Shown piece by piece: positions 55,806 to 63,545 of a stretch of 64,000 nt of DNA. Location: assembly GCF_001544835.2 (NCBI RefSeq), contig NZ_FCNX02000009.1, forward strand, positions 186,001-250,000, read 5' to 3'. The notes beneath the pieces were generated by a model. The model had not been told where the DNA came from. It searched no databases and saw only the letters and a program-made list of their open reading frames with translations. The DNA comes from Caballeronia fortuita. Its GTDB lineage: Bacteria; Pseudomonadota; Gammaproteobacteria; Burkholderiales; Burkholderiaceae. Position numbers and translations under genes: made by a program. Positions within the stretch are counted from its first letter, which is position 1, and every line of letters starts with the position of its first letter.

Positions 55806-56363
55806 ATGTCAACGTCAGACATTCGCTTGGCTTCAGTCGAGCTAGAAATCGGACTGATTGAATGGCGCGTGATGGCAGTCGTGCCAGACGGCGGTTTCCA
55901 CTTCGTCGGCTTCAACGAAGCGACTTGCGTAGGTCGCGTAAGTTCGCCAATCGTATCGTTTGACTCCGAGGATGGACGAGGGCACACGATCTCGGGCCGT
56001 TGCTATCGATTGCATGGCGACAGTGGCTCATCCGGGTTGGCTGAATCCGTATGGTCGGTTTACTGTTTTCGAAAGCGCATCGGAGGTTACTTCGACGCGA
56101 CGCACCTTCTCGCCCCGGAGGATCGCATGACTACGCCAAGTGACCGGACACGTGCCGTGCTTGATACGCGTTGGTTTCTGCAGACGCTGGCCAAGGACGA
56201 GCAGATATCCATCGCAGGGTTGGTGAGTAGTGTTGCCATCGGGCTGCTCCGGCACTATCCGACGGACACTGAAATGGCTGTTTCAGCGACCGCCGCGCCG
56301 ACGATCTGGTCGGCGCCAGTGAAAAAACCCCCCGATGAAACGGCGGTGGCCCGGCAGTGCTGA
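55806..56363 (+). CDS. Unknown protein in the module 1 regulon
   Basis: This 185-residue protein begins MSTSDIRLASVELEIGLIEW. The first half is rich in beta-strands (EWRVMAVVPDGGFHFVGFNE, HTISGRCYRLHGDSGSSGL) and the second half is helical (RWFLQTLAKDEQISIAGLVS). No known domain is recognised. It is the first gene after the palindrome-controlled promoter at 55.64-55.69 kb, with a 135-base leader. Confidence 0.6.
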   Translation: MSTSDIRLASVELEIGLIEWRVMAVVPDGGFHFVGFNEATCVGRVSSPIVSFDSEDGRGHTISGRCYRLHGDSGSSGLAESVWSVYCFRKRIGGYFDATHLLAPEDRMTTPSDRTRAVLDTRWFLQTLAKDEQISIAGLVSSVAIGLLRHYPTDTEMAVSATAAPTIWSAPVKKPPDETAVARQC

Positions 56364-56401
56364 TGGCATAGCTCGGCGCACCGCCTTTCCGGCCGTGACG
56401 C

Positions 56402-56818
56402 ATGGTTATGAGCAATCACCGCGAAACCAGCTCCTCGGCTTCCAATCGCTACACCCATGTTTCTTTATATCTGGGCGACTGCGACGGTCCGTCATTCAGC
56501 CTTGTATGCGATGGTGTGTCAGATGCTCATGCAGACTCGATTTGGGCGCGCGCGCTCGATGCCTTGGCAGAACCGTCACCACCCGGTCCTTACCCGTCAG
56601 CAACACAGACCACGCTGTTCGTCTACGAAACGGTTGACGCCGTGCTTGTGCGCGATGTCGGTCCAGTCCTTACTCGCGTTGACGTACGGTGTGGTGCCGA
56701 TGTAGCGCATGTAACTGTCCGACCGTCTGGCGCGACTAATTTCGAATATCGCGTTCCGTACGTGGTTGGCGACGATGCAGTGATTATGGCGCGCAGAGCG
56801 CTGCAGTTTTTGCTGTGA
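56402..56818 (+). CDS. Unknown protein in the module 1 regulon
   Basis: This 138-residue protein starts at ATG 56402 or 56408. The sequence suggests a small beta-rich domain (YTHVSLYLGDCDGPSFSLVC, then FVYETVDAVLVRDVGPVLTR, then FEYRVPYVVGDDAVIMARRA). It follows the previous gene by 38 bp and is likely in the same operon. No family is recognised. Confidence 0.55.
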   Translation: MVMSNHRETSSSASNRYTHVSLYLGDCDGPSFSLVCDGVSDAHADSIWARALDALAEPSPPGPYPSATQTTLFVYETVDAVLVRDVGPVLTRVDVRCGADVAHVTVRPSGATNFEYRVPYVVGDDAVIMARRALQFLL

Positions 56819-56966
56819 TTTCGGTCCGGACACGCTGTTGAACGTCGCGGTGCTTGAGGCGGACGGTGGACTGGGCGGCAGCAGGGGCGACCGAGGCCGG
56901 TTTCATCTACACCCTGCGACGAGGTACGTCGAAGCAGAAGTCACCATCCTCCGAGGCATATGGCCG

Positions 56967-57782
56967 ATGAACCTCAGCCAAGAAGTCATCACTCGCTGCG
57001 AATTTCGTGCTCGCTTGGGCATAAGCGAGGAGATGCTCAACTCGCTTCTTTCCAAGTGCAGCGTCTTTTCCCTCGGATGCGGAAATGAAAACTCCTTCCC
57101 GGCAGTCCTGTCGGAACCACAGCATGACCGACGCCGACTCTTCTCTCTATGCAGGATTATCCGACCGGCCCCACCCAGTGCACGCCTTTCGTTTCTAACG
57201 TCAGGCCATGGGGCGCTTCGGGGAAAGTCGCCTGTCGAAGCGCTAATTAGCAAGAGGCAATTTTGCTTGGTACGAGAGATTGCAAGCGCTTGGGCCTCCG
57301 AATGGTCTCGAACGATAGTGACGGTCTGCATCGGTGCCCATTCGACAGCGCCGGTGCAGGCACCGGCGTATGTGGCTATCGACGAGGTTGACCCTCGACG
57401 CTGCGTCTGGGCACGGGCGGCAGGCGCGATGCAATATGGAGGGTACGTCACACCTGACGCGCCGTATCCATATGCGCGACGAGCGACGGCGTTCATCACC
57501 CGCAAATCGGCCGGATGCTCGAAGGAAACCGTTGACGCAAAGCTCGACATTGCGATTCTCGGTCGGGTTTGCTTCGCAAGCATCCACCTCCGCGAGCGGT
57601 CTCCAGCCCGCTATCGGTTGGTGCTGAGCGCCGACCGCTTGGATGTCGTTGAAGTATTGGGGGAGATAGTCGGCGTAATGCGGCGCGAGAGCTTGGAGAA
57701 ACGTCGAAAGCACGCAAGGGAAGCTTCTGGTCAAGTCCAGGGGAGACACTTCGACGTAAAGATCTCATTTTGGATGTTTTAA
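56967..57782 (+). CDS. MbcA/ParS/Xre-antitoxin-like protein with extra C-terminal domain
   Basis: This is a 271-residue protein. Residues 1-110 follow the pattern of Xre/MbcA/ParS-like proteins: a short helix-turn-helix (FRARLGISEEMLNSLLSKCS), then FPAVLSEPQHDRRRLFSLCR, then LSFLTSGHGALRGKSPVEAL. The last block is the conserved L-x-x-x-P-x-E-A-L segment that contacts the partner toxin in ParS-type antitoxins. The C-terminal ~150 residues are not recognised. No RES-domain toxin is seen nearby. Its stop codon overlaps the operator of the next module. Confidence 0.55.
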   Translation: MNLSQEVITRCEFRARLGISEEMLNSLLSKCSVFSLGCGNENSFPAVLSEPQHDRRRLFSLCRIIRPAPPSARLSFLTSGHGALRGKSPVEALISKRQFCLVREIASAWASEWSRTIVTVCIGAHSTAPVQAPAYVAIDEVDPRRCVWARAAGAMQYGGYVTPDAPYPYARRATAFITRKSAGCSKETVDAKLDIAILGRVCFASIHLRERSPARYRLVLSADRLDVVEVLGEIVGVMRRESLEKRRKHAREASGQVQGRHFDVKISFWMF

Positions 57783-57798
57783 TCCCATATGTGGGATT
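57781..57798 (+). promoter_or_regulatory. Palindromic operator 1 of module 2
   Basis: AATCCCATATGTGGGATT is an 18-bp palindrome with 8 of 9 pairs matching. It overlaps the stop codon of the preceding gene and ends 53 bp before the DUF6471 start. A variant occurs before the HAD gene at 58224-58241. TTTTAG follows directly at 57797-57802. Confidence 0.65.
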
Positions 57799-57851
57799 TT
57801 AGGACCGACGCGTCATGGGGCGGGGAATAATGAGCGTTTTCTTACGCCCCT

Positions 57852-58088
57852 ATGCGGATGACCGACTGGTATCAGATGGCTGGCAACGTCCTGCGTGCAG
57901 AGCTTGCTCGGCAAGGCGTGAGCTATCGCCAGTTAGCGCGGATGCTTACAGACATCGGCGTCGACGAAACAGAGCGCGCCATCGCGAACAAACTGTCTCG
58001 CGGAAGCTTCAGCTTTGCGTTCTTCCTGCAATGCATGCGGGCATTAGGACGAGCCGACTTCAGAGTCGATCTTACCCACTTTCCTTGA
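57852..58088 (+). CDS. DUF6471 protein, single repeat (module 2)
   Basis: This 78-residue protein is one DUF6471 unit: NVLRAELARQGVSYRQLARM, DIGVDETERAIANKLSRGS and FSFAFFLQCMRALGR. It matches both halves of the 179-residue module 1 protein in spacing and motifs. A second ATG at 57858 is possible. It is likely a small DNA-binding protein that recognises the AATCCCATA palindromes flanking it. Confidence 0.8.
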   Translation: MRMTDWYQMAGNVLRAELARQGVSYRQLARMLTDIGVDETERAIANKLSRGSFSFAFFLQCMRALGRADFRVDLTHFP

Positions 58089-58220
58089 GGGTAGAGCTCT
58101 GTGGCGGCGCTAGTCGCAGCAGGCGCAGCGCGGCATAAGCACACCTGACCCGCCTTCGACTTCCCGGCACGACTCACATTCAACTCACGCGAAACGCCTG
58201 CAAAGGCTAAACATGTCGCC

Positions 58221-58241
58221 TATAATCCCATATATGAGATT
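58221..58241 (+). promoter_or_regulatory. Promoter -10 with palindromic operator 2 of module 2
   Basis: TATAAT (58221-58226) overlaps AATCCCATATATGAGATT (58224-58241), which pairs at 8 of 9 positions and shares 16 of 18 bases with the palindrome at 57781. A regulator bound here would block the -10 of the HAD gene. A leader of ~130 bases follows. Confidence 0.65.
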
Positions 58242-58362
58242 AAGCTGTCGTTTGTGGGGTCGCAGCGTGCGCTGGTCCAGGGTGCGCGACACCGAGGTAT
58301 GCCCCCACGGACGCATTGCCAGCACTCCGTGCTCGCAACCACAGGACTCGGGAATCGACGAT

Positions 58363-58938
58363 ATGCATGCAATGCCGAACTGTGCTGACTGGAGCAAGCC
58401 GGTTATCTACTTGGGCTTCGGCGGCGTTCTCCATGTTGGCACGGCGATGATGGACAGAGACGGAAACATTCTTCTTCTCGGCGGACAGCAAGCGTTCGAG
58501 TATGCGCAGTTGCTTGCCGATTTGTTGCGCCCGTATCCGTCCGTGCAGATCGTTCTAAGTTGCGGCTGGATTGACACCCTCGGAGAAATGTTCACATCGA
58601 ATCTTCTTCCGGCGGGCTTGCGAGAGCGCGTGGTTGGAAGCACGAAAGCATTTAGCGCGGGGCTGGACCACTATGAGGAGGGACAGCGCCGAATAATGCG
58701 CGTTCTTCGCCACGCGCAAACGACGGGGGTTCATCGCTGGCTAACGCTTGATGTGAAAGTGTCGGCGGTCCCGTTCGCCCGCTGGAAAAACTTCCTCGTG
58801 ACGCGTGCCGACGAGGCTTTGGGTTCGATAACCACCCAGCGGCAGCTGAAGCGGTGGCTTTGCGAAAACGCGCTAGATGCGTCGTGTCAGGCCGTCCGTC
58901 GCGCGGCGTCGCGAGAAGTTCGAAGAACACGAGCGTGA
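58363..58938 (+). CDS. HAD-fold protein lacking the nucleophilic aspartate (module 2)
   Basis: This 191-residue protein is a homolog of the module 1 HAD-like protein. Motif I is KPVIYLGFGGVLHVG, where active relatives have D-x-D-G-V-L-H; both aspartates are glycines. Motif II is VQIVLSCGWIDTLGEM and the later strand is WLTLDVKVSAVPFARW. Loss of the same nucleophile in both copies argues that the fold is kept for a non-catalytic purpose, such as binding a ligand or a partner. It follows the DUF6471 gene and has its own palindrome-covered promoter. Confidence 0.72.
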   Translation: MHAMPNCADWSKPVIYLGFGGVLHVGTAMMDRDGNILLLGGQQAFEYAQLLADLLRPYPSVQIVLSCGWIDTLGEMFTSNLLPAGLRERVVGSTKAFSAGLDHYEEGQRRIMRVLRHAQTTGVHRWLTLDVKVSAVPFARWKNFLVTRADEALGSITTQRQLKRWLCENALDASCQAVRRAASREVRRTRA

Positions 58939-59487
58939 AATTCGGCGTGACTCTCGGCGTCTCCGACGGTATAAACAGGCTTCCCTACTTTCTTTGCTGG
59001 AGGAGTGGGCTCGACACGCCGCGGCCAGTGAAGTGCACCAAGCGGACGTTCATGGGTGCGACCCTGGGAGGAACAGTCGGAGGGGGAACAGCGAGGCGCC
59101 CATGCCCTCGAAGAATTCGATTGAGTCACGGCGATGTAGCCGACCGTGGTGCCCGTCAAAGGGCGCAACTCCCCCGAGCTCAACCGCATCCCGGTTGGCT
59201 AAGGGGGAGTTTTGCCCAAAACCCAAGAGTCTCCTATTCATTCACAAGAGTCGTTGTTAACAATGTTTTGCCTGCCTGGACGGCAGGCGCATTGCTGTGC
59301 AGCTTCTCCGTCTGGTTCGCTCGATCACAATGCGCTTTCGTAGACATCGGTTAGGAAGCGGGAGAGCCGAAACGCCACGATGCAAGGAGACGGGCACGCG
59401 CCGGCGGCACCGACGATAGGTGACCGTGGCCCGGGCGTCGGAACAATTATGACAGAGGCAATTGAACAGCTTAGCGCGAGTGCAAGT
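58939..59487. other. Intergenic region with a perfect short hairpin
   Basis: No gene with domain content is recognised. GCCTGCC-TGGAC-GGCAGGC (59270-59288) is a perfect 7-bp hairpin without a U-tract on either strand. Frames such as 58877-59260 are highly Arg/Ser-rich and look non-coding. Confidence 0.4.
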
Positions 59488-59793
59488 CTAGGAACGATGT
59501 CTGTCAGAAATCGACCGGAGAAACAGTTCAGCGGCGCTAAGCGCCGAATAGTCGGGGGCCGTTCCGTCTCTGTCCGGCAATCGCTTTAACTCTCGGACAT
59601 GTTCTTTCGGAACAAGAATCCATTCGGCTTCCATCGCCGCGGCGAGCGCAAGCAGAGTTGAGTTCGCATCGCTGTCCATCCTGACTAGAGAAGAACTTAC
59701 AGCAGGCACCGACATGCCCATGCGTTCGGCCAACGTCTTAAGCGTGACACCTCGCTGGAGCATCAACGATTCGAACTGAGTCAAGAATGACAT
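59488..59793 (-). CDS. XRE-family helix-turn-helix regulator
   Basis: This 101-residue regulator has an XRE/Cro helix-turn-helix (VTLKTLAERMGMSVPAVSSS, then LVRMDSDANSTLLALAAAME). The ATG at 59793 has GGAGACTTGTC upstream; the in-frame extension to 59868 is not supported. The C-terminus holds EWILVPKEHVRELKRL. It may control itself or the divergent RNase H gene. No toxin partner is adjacent. Confidence 0.8.
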   Translation of the reverse strand: MSFLTQFESLMLQRGVTLKTLAERMGMSVPAVSSSLVRMDSDANSTLLALAAAMEAEWILVPKEHVRELKRLPDRDGTAPDYSALSAAELFLRSISDRHRS

Positions 59794-60068
59794 GACAAGT
59801 CTCCAGCGCGGGCTGAGCGCGGCAATCGGAAAGGGGCCCCTACCCGGCAGCGGCATGCAGCCGCACATGATGAACCTGGCACCTCAATGCTACTGCACAA
59901 CGTTGCGCTCGGCGGCCAATTGTGAAAGAGGTCAAGGCGAGATAGATTCGCTTCGCTACCATCTTCAAAGCCGTCACGAACAAAGTTGTCTCGGATGACT
60001 TCGCGGCATTTTATTCGAGATATCCCGACATCATCCCCGATCGCGGCTGCATTGAAGCTCGCGGTCGT

Positions 60069-60800
60069 ATGTCGAAACTTCACAAAACCATGCAAATTGC
60101 TGCCGTGAAATCGTCTCCGTCGCTCTCCGACAACATTGTCCGAGCCGCGCTCGCGTGGCATAAGGTACCGACCTGCCGCACGAGGCGAGCCCTCCGGGAA
60201 GCCGTCGATGCGTTAGTGCACCAGCGGAGTAGGGCTGTGGCAGACTTCCTTGCGAAGGAACAGACAGTTTCGGAACCACCGTCGGGAGGAACCGGGGCAT
60301 CCACAGCTAACGCGACGTTCCGTAATGGGGACGCCGGAAGGTTTGCGCTCGTCTGCGATGGCTCAACAATACGGAATCGGGGGCCATCCGGCTGCGGCTG
60401 GGTGGTAACGAGTGGGGATGCGGTAGTGTGCGAAGGCTTCAAAGCGATTGGTTACGCGACGAATCAAATCGCCGAGATTCGCGCGGTGGCGTATGGCTTG
60501 AACGACTTGCCGCAAGGCTCGACCGTCGACGTCCATACCGACTCGCTTTACGTCGTTAAAACCATGCGCGGTCAATTCCAGAAGGGTATGAATCTCGAGC
60601 ACTGGGATTCTCTGTCTGACGCAATCAACCGTCACGGTCTAGTCAATTTCCACCACGTCCGGGGCCACGCCGGTCACCGAATGAACGAGTTGGCCGACAG
60701 TCTCGCGAAAAAAGGTTCGACGCTTTCTCAGCGCAATTCGAAGTCGCCCGTGAATCGGTCTGCATCACACTCAGTCACTGAGAGAGCTAATCAATTTTGA
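60069..60800 (+). CDS. RNase H-like protein with N-terminal extension
   Basis: This is a 243-residue protein. The RNase HI core occupies residues ~90-220: ALVCDGSTI (Asp), NQIAEIRAVAYGL (Glu), VDVHTDSLYVVKTM (Asp), VNFHHVRGHAGHRMNELADSL (His and final Asp). All four catalytic acids and the flexible His are present, so RNA-DNA hybrid cleavage is expected. The first ~85 residues form a helical region not found in housekeeping RnhA. On a mobile island it may process RNA during element replication or transposition, or act in defence. Confidence 0.88.
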   Translation: MSKLHKTMQIAAVKSSPSLSDNIVRAALAWHKVPTCRTRRALREAVDALVHQRSRAVADFLAKEQTVSEPPSGGTGASTANATFRNGDAGRFALVCDGSTIRNRGPSGCGWVVTSGDAVVCEGFKAIGYATNQIAEIRAVAYGLNDLPQGSTVDVHTDSLYVVKTMRGQFQKGMNLEHWDSLSDAINRHGLVNFHHVRGHAGHRMNELADSLAKKGSTLSQRNSKSPVNRSASHSVTERANQF

Positions 60801-60884
60801 AAAAGTTACGCTTCCGAGGGTGCGAATTTTGAAAAGGACTTCGGCTCAACCCGTCAGCCGCCGGTTGCCCCCGATTCGGCTTCG

Positions 60885-60904
60885 ATGCTCGTTAAATCGA
60901 GCAT
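60885..60904 (+). promoter_or_regulatory. Palindromic operator of HipB-like copy 1
   Basis: ATGCTCG-TTAAAT-CGAGCAT is a perfect inverted repeat with 7-bp arms, 28 bp upstream of the HipB-like start codon. The inner part GCTCG-TTTAAT-CGAGC recurs at the same relative place before the second, decayed copy at 63.5 kb. Confidence 0.7.
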
Positions 60905-60932
60905 AAAAGCGTTTGTGGCCGATTTTACGAAC

Positions 60933-61274
60933 ATGAAAGTCAATCAAGCAGCCAGTCTTCCCTCCCACTTGCGCGGGCAGAGCCGACAGCTCGGTGAGCT
61001 TTTGAGCCGCCTGCGCGTGGCCCGCGGTGTCAAGCAAACTGAGGCGGCAGCACGGGCTGGATTGTCCCGCAATACGGTCTATCGGCTGGAGCATGGAGAC
61101 CCGGGTCTCGCGGTAGGGCAGATTTTTCGCTACCTCGAAGCGATCGCCCCCGGAACTACGCTCGAGAGTCTTTACGAGCAAAAGGACCCTGCACTACTTG
61201 CGCAAGCTGCTCGTGAACGAAGAACCCGCGTGAGCGGCTTGAGCGCGGCCGAGCTCGACGAGCTGAACTTCTGA
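60933..61274 (+). CDS. HipB-like XRE antitoxin/regulator, copy 1
   Basis: This 113-residue XRE protein resembles HipB antitoxins: LGELLSRLRVARGVKQTEAA and RAGLSRNTVYRLEHGDPGLA form the helix-turn-helix, and the end is GLSAAELDELNF. The ATG at 60933 is chosen because the longer frame would run through the operator. Nine bases after the stop an ATG opens MANR and stops, where a hipA gene would begin, and IS66 sequence follows. The toxin has therefore been lost. Confidence 0.75.
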   Translation: MKVNQAASLPSHLRGQSRQLGELLSRLRVARGVKQTEAAARAGLSRNTVYRLEHGDPGLAVGQIFRYLEAIAPGTTLESLYEQKDPALLAQAARERRTRVSGLSAAELDELNF

Positions 61275-61348
61275 GAACAACATGGCCAACCGGTAAACAA
61301 GCTCATGGTGTTTGCAGACTCGCCTCGGAGGGGGCACCGTGCGACCGA

Positions 61349-61906
61349 CTCACGCTCGCTGAGAAAGGCAAGCGACTCCAGGCGTCCTCGATCGCCCACG
61401 GCCGAATTACCCAAAGCAAGCCGGGGCTCGCGGCACAGGCGCTGCAGTGGATCGCCCAGCTTTATGCCATCGAGTCGCGAATCAACCATCGGACGCCTGA
61501 CGTCAAATATGCGGCGCGGCCAACTGAGGCGTTACCGATACTTGCAAAGTTCCGTCAATGGCTGGAAGGCAACGTCATCGGTTTGCCGGCTCAGGCACCG
61601 CTCGCCAAAGCGTTTGGCTACGCGTTACGGCATTGGCAAGCACTGGTTCGTTATACAGAGAGCGGAGTCCTGTTACCGGACAACAACGCGTTGGAACGGC
61701 AGATCAGGCCGAATGCTCTTAACCGACTCAACTGGACCTTCGCAGGTTCGCCGCGAGGCGCTCGTGCGACGGCCACCATGTATTCGCTGCTCGGCACGGC
61801 TCGCCTGAACGGCTTCGAACCCTATGCGTGGCTGAAAGAGACACTAGAGAAGTTGCCATCGCATCCCGTCAATCGCGTGCATGAACTGCTGCCGCTTGCC
61901 CGCTAA
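61349..61906 (+). pseudogene. IS66-family transposase fragment (C-terminal part)
   Basis: About 185 codons of the IS66 TnpC C-terminus remain. Blocks are LQWIAQLYAIESRIN, ALRHWQALVRYTESG, DNNALERQIRPNALNRLNW and FAGSPRGARATATMYSL, then TARLNGFEPYAWLKETLEKL. The catalytic N-terminal two-thirds and the accessory tnpA/tnpB genes are missing. It abuts the lost hipA position, so this insertion or its later deletion probably removed the toxin. Confidence 0.88.
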
Positions 61907-61920
61907 ATACCCCGACATTC

Positions 61921-62409
61921 ATGGAAATCCTGGACTCCCTTCGGCAGGCGCCCAGCGCCGAGTCGTATCGCCTCTATCTGACCATCGGCAAAATGCTCGA
62001 TGACCCCCGACGCATTCTCGAAGTCCGTCAACGACTGCACATCGGCATGACCGTCAGATACATCGGTGACAATCCGTTGGGACCGCCTTCGGAAGGCACT
62101 ATCGCCGAGCTTCGGCATACGCAAGCGGTCGTACAGGACAACGTGACTCGACGCCGATGGGCAGTGTTGTATGCGGCGATTCTCCTCGATGCCAACGCAA
62201 CCCCAATTCAAAAGGAAGCGCCGCCAGCGCGCCCGCGACCCGAACAATTTTTCATCGGCGACACCGTGGGATTCACCGACAAGCATTTGAACGAGCGCGT
62301 TGGCACCGTCGTCAGACTGAACTCGAAAACGGCGTCGATCGCCGTGACAGACTCGGAAGGACACTGGCGGGTCTCGTACGGTCTATTACGAAAAATCCTC
62401 AATATCTGA
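61921..62409 (+). CDS. Unknown protein with KOW-like segment
   Basis: This 162-residue protein starts MEILDSLRQAPSAESYRLYL. The C-terminal FFIGDTVGFTDKHLNERVGT, then VVRLNSKTASIAV resembles a KOW-type RNA/protein-binding loop, and an earlier GMTVRYIGDNPLGPPSEGTI may be a second one. The function is unknown. It follows the IS66 fragment by 15 bp and is convergent with the TniQ gene. A 5' ribosome-binding site is weak. Confidence 0.55.
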   Translation: MEILDSLRQAPSAESYRLYLTIGKMLDDPRRILEVRQRLHIGMTVRYIGDNPLGPPSEGTIAELRHTQAVVQDNVTRRRWAVLYAAILLDANATPIQKEAPPARPRPEQFFIGDTVGFTDKHLNERVGTVVRLNSKTASIAVTDSEGHWRVSYGLLRKILNI

Positions 62410-62474
62410 TTGAAGTCCTGTCAACACGGGATGTGCTGACGGATACATATCCAAAAGGACGTCCCTTTGAGCCG

Positions 62475-63368
62475 TCAGCCGAGGCAAGTTTGCGGCGCTC
62501 CGAGAAAGCACCGCAGAAAAAGGTGCGAGAGAGTCGACTGTCGATGCTGACGTTCACCGGATGTGAGTCGCATAAGCCAAGTTGTTGCCGCAGGCTGTGT
62601 GAGCGAAAGATCAAAGGCATCCAAGAGCTCCGTACCGAAAAATCGCTCGCAATCGGATATCAGCCGCCGTCGCGTCTCGCGGTCGCGAAGGTCTTCGTAT
62701 CCTCTAGCGCGCAGCGCAGTAACGTACACATCGAGGCAGTCTCGCCAGCTTCCCGCTTCCAGTTGCAGCGCCTCAAAAGCGAGCGCAGACAAAACCCGTT
62801 GAAAGGACTTTGAGGCGAAGAACCAAGGACGCGATGCATGAGTCTCGTTGGGTAAGAAAACTGTTTCTTTGCGCAAACCATCGGGAAGGTATGCGGAGGT
62901 TTCTAGTAGACGCGAATTGTGCTCCGGACATGTCAGCACGCCAGGAACGGCGTGCATCCTATGCCAATAAGCCTCGCCGAACTCACGCTCATCTTGGGCC
63001 GCACACGCTGCACAGAATCGCCTGAACGATACGCGCCGACTTCTTTGTGGAAATTGCGCTTGGTATGCAGAGCGAGAGTGAACCCCATCGCCGTTAATGG
63101 CTGCATGGCGGAGGCCGTCGATCTCCGACGAATCGTAGGTCAAACATACGAACTCGAAAAGAGTATGCTTCTCGAGCAGTTCCGCAGCGGGCGTAGCCGT
63201 GTAGTCCGCCATGCGCGACAGATTACTCGGGATGATGAATGACGGATACTCCGGAGGCGCGAGCCCCGCGAACTGAACCATCTTTCTCATGGGAAGCCCT
63301 AGACGACGAGAAGATCGAATCAACAAACTTCCCAAAAGTTCGTCTGGATAGGGTTTCGGAAAATGCAT
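62475..63368 (-). CDS. tniQ: TniQ/TnsD-family target-selection protein, short form
   Basis: This 297-residue protein matches the TniQ core: PYPDELLGSLLIRSSRRLG at the start and the zinc-binding region FCAACAAQDEREFGEAYWHR, then VPGVLTCPEHNSRLL (C-x2-C and C-x2-H). It ends just after LSHLFLRCFLG, where longer TnsD proteins begin their DNA-binding C-terminal half. It could supply target selection for the TnsABC core 9 kb away or belong to a different element. It lies between the two HipB-like copies. Confidence 0.85.
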   Translation of the reverse strand: MHFPKPYPDELLGSLLIRSSRRLGLPMRKMVQFAGLAPPEYPSFIIPSNLSRMADYTATPAAELLEKHTLFEFVCLTYDSSEIDGLRHAAINGDGVHSRSAYQAQFPQRSRRVSFRRFCAACAAQDEREFGEAYWHRMHAVPGVLTCPEHNSRLLETSAYLPDGLRKETVFLPNETHASRPWFFASKSFQRVLSALAFEALQLEAGSWRDCLDVYVTALRARGYEDLRDRETRRRLISDCERFFGTELLDAFDLSLTQPAATTWLMRLTSGERQHRQSTLSHLFLRCFLGAPQTCLG

Positions 63369-63499
63369 TGTGGGCAGACTCCCGGCTGTCGCCGACTGAA
63401 TCCAACTACCGACTCACGCGACCTGAGCAGTTAGCCAAAATTGTGAGACTTGACGAGCATTTGCACTTCCAGTTAAGACTTGCATCCAATCGACGAATC

Positions 63500-63515
63500 G
63501 CTCGTTTAATCGAGC
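63500..63515 (+). promoter_or_regulatory. Palindromic operator of HipB-like copy 2
   Basis: GCTCG-TTTAAT-CGAGC is a perfect inverted repeat with 5-bp arms that reproduces the core of the palindrome at 60885-60904. It is retained although the gene behind it is broken. Confidence 0.65.
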
Positions 63516-63545
63516 ATACCTGCTGCAGTGGCCCGATTTGACAAC

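Noticed and set aside
56402..56818. Possible homology of the 56.4-kb protein to the 43.5-44.1 kb gene product
   Set aside because: Only a short PVL-x-R-x-D segment is shared, with no consistent spacing around it; this is not enough to claim relatedness.
59270..59288. Perfect 7-bp hairpin as a rho-independent terminator
   Set aside because: There is no U-tract on either strand; the TTTT run lies on the wrong side of the stem for transcription in the plus direction and reads AAAA in the other.
63239..63541. A 100-codon plus-strand frame overlapping the start of tniQ
   Set aside because: It has no recognised domain, overlaps a well-supported TniQ gene, and its composition is that of an antisense frame.
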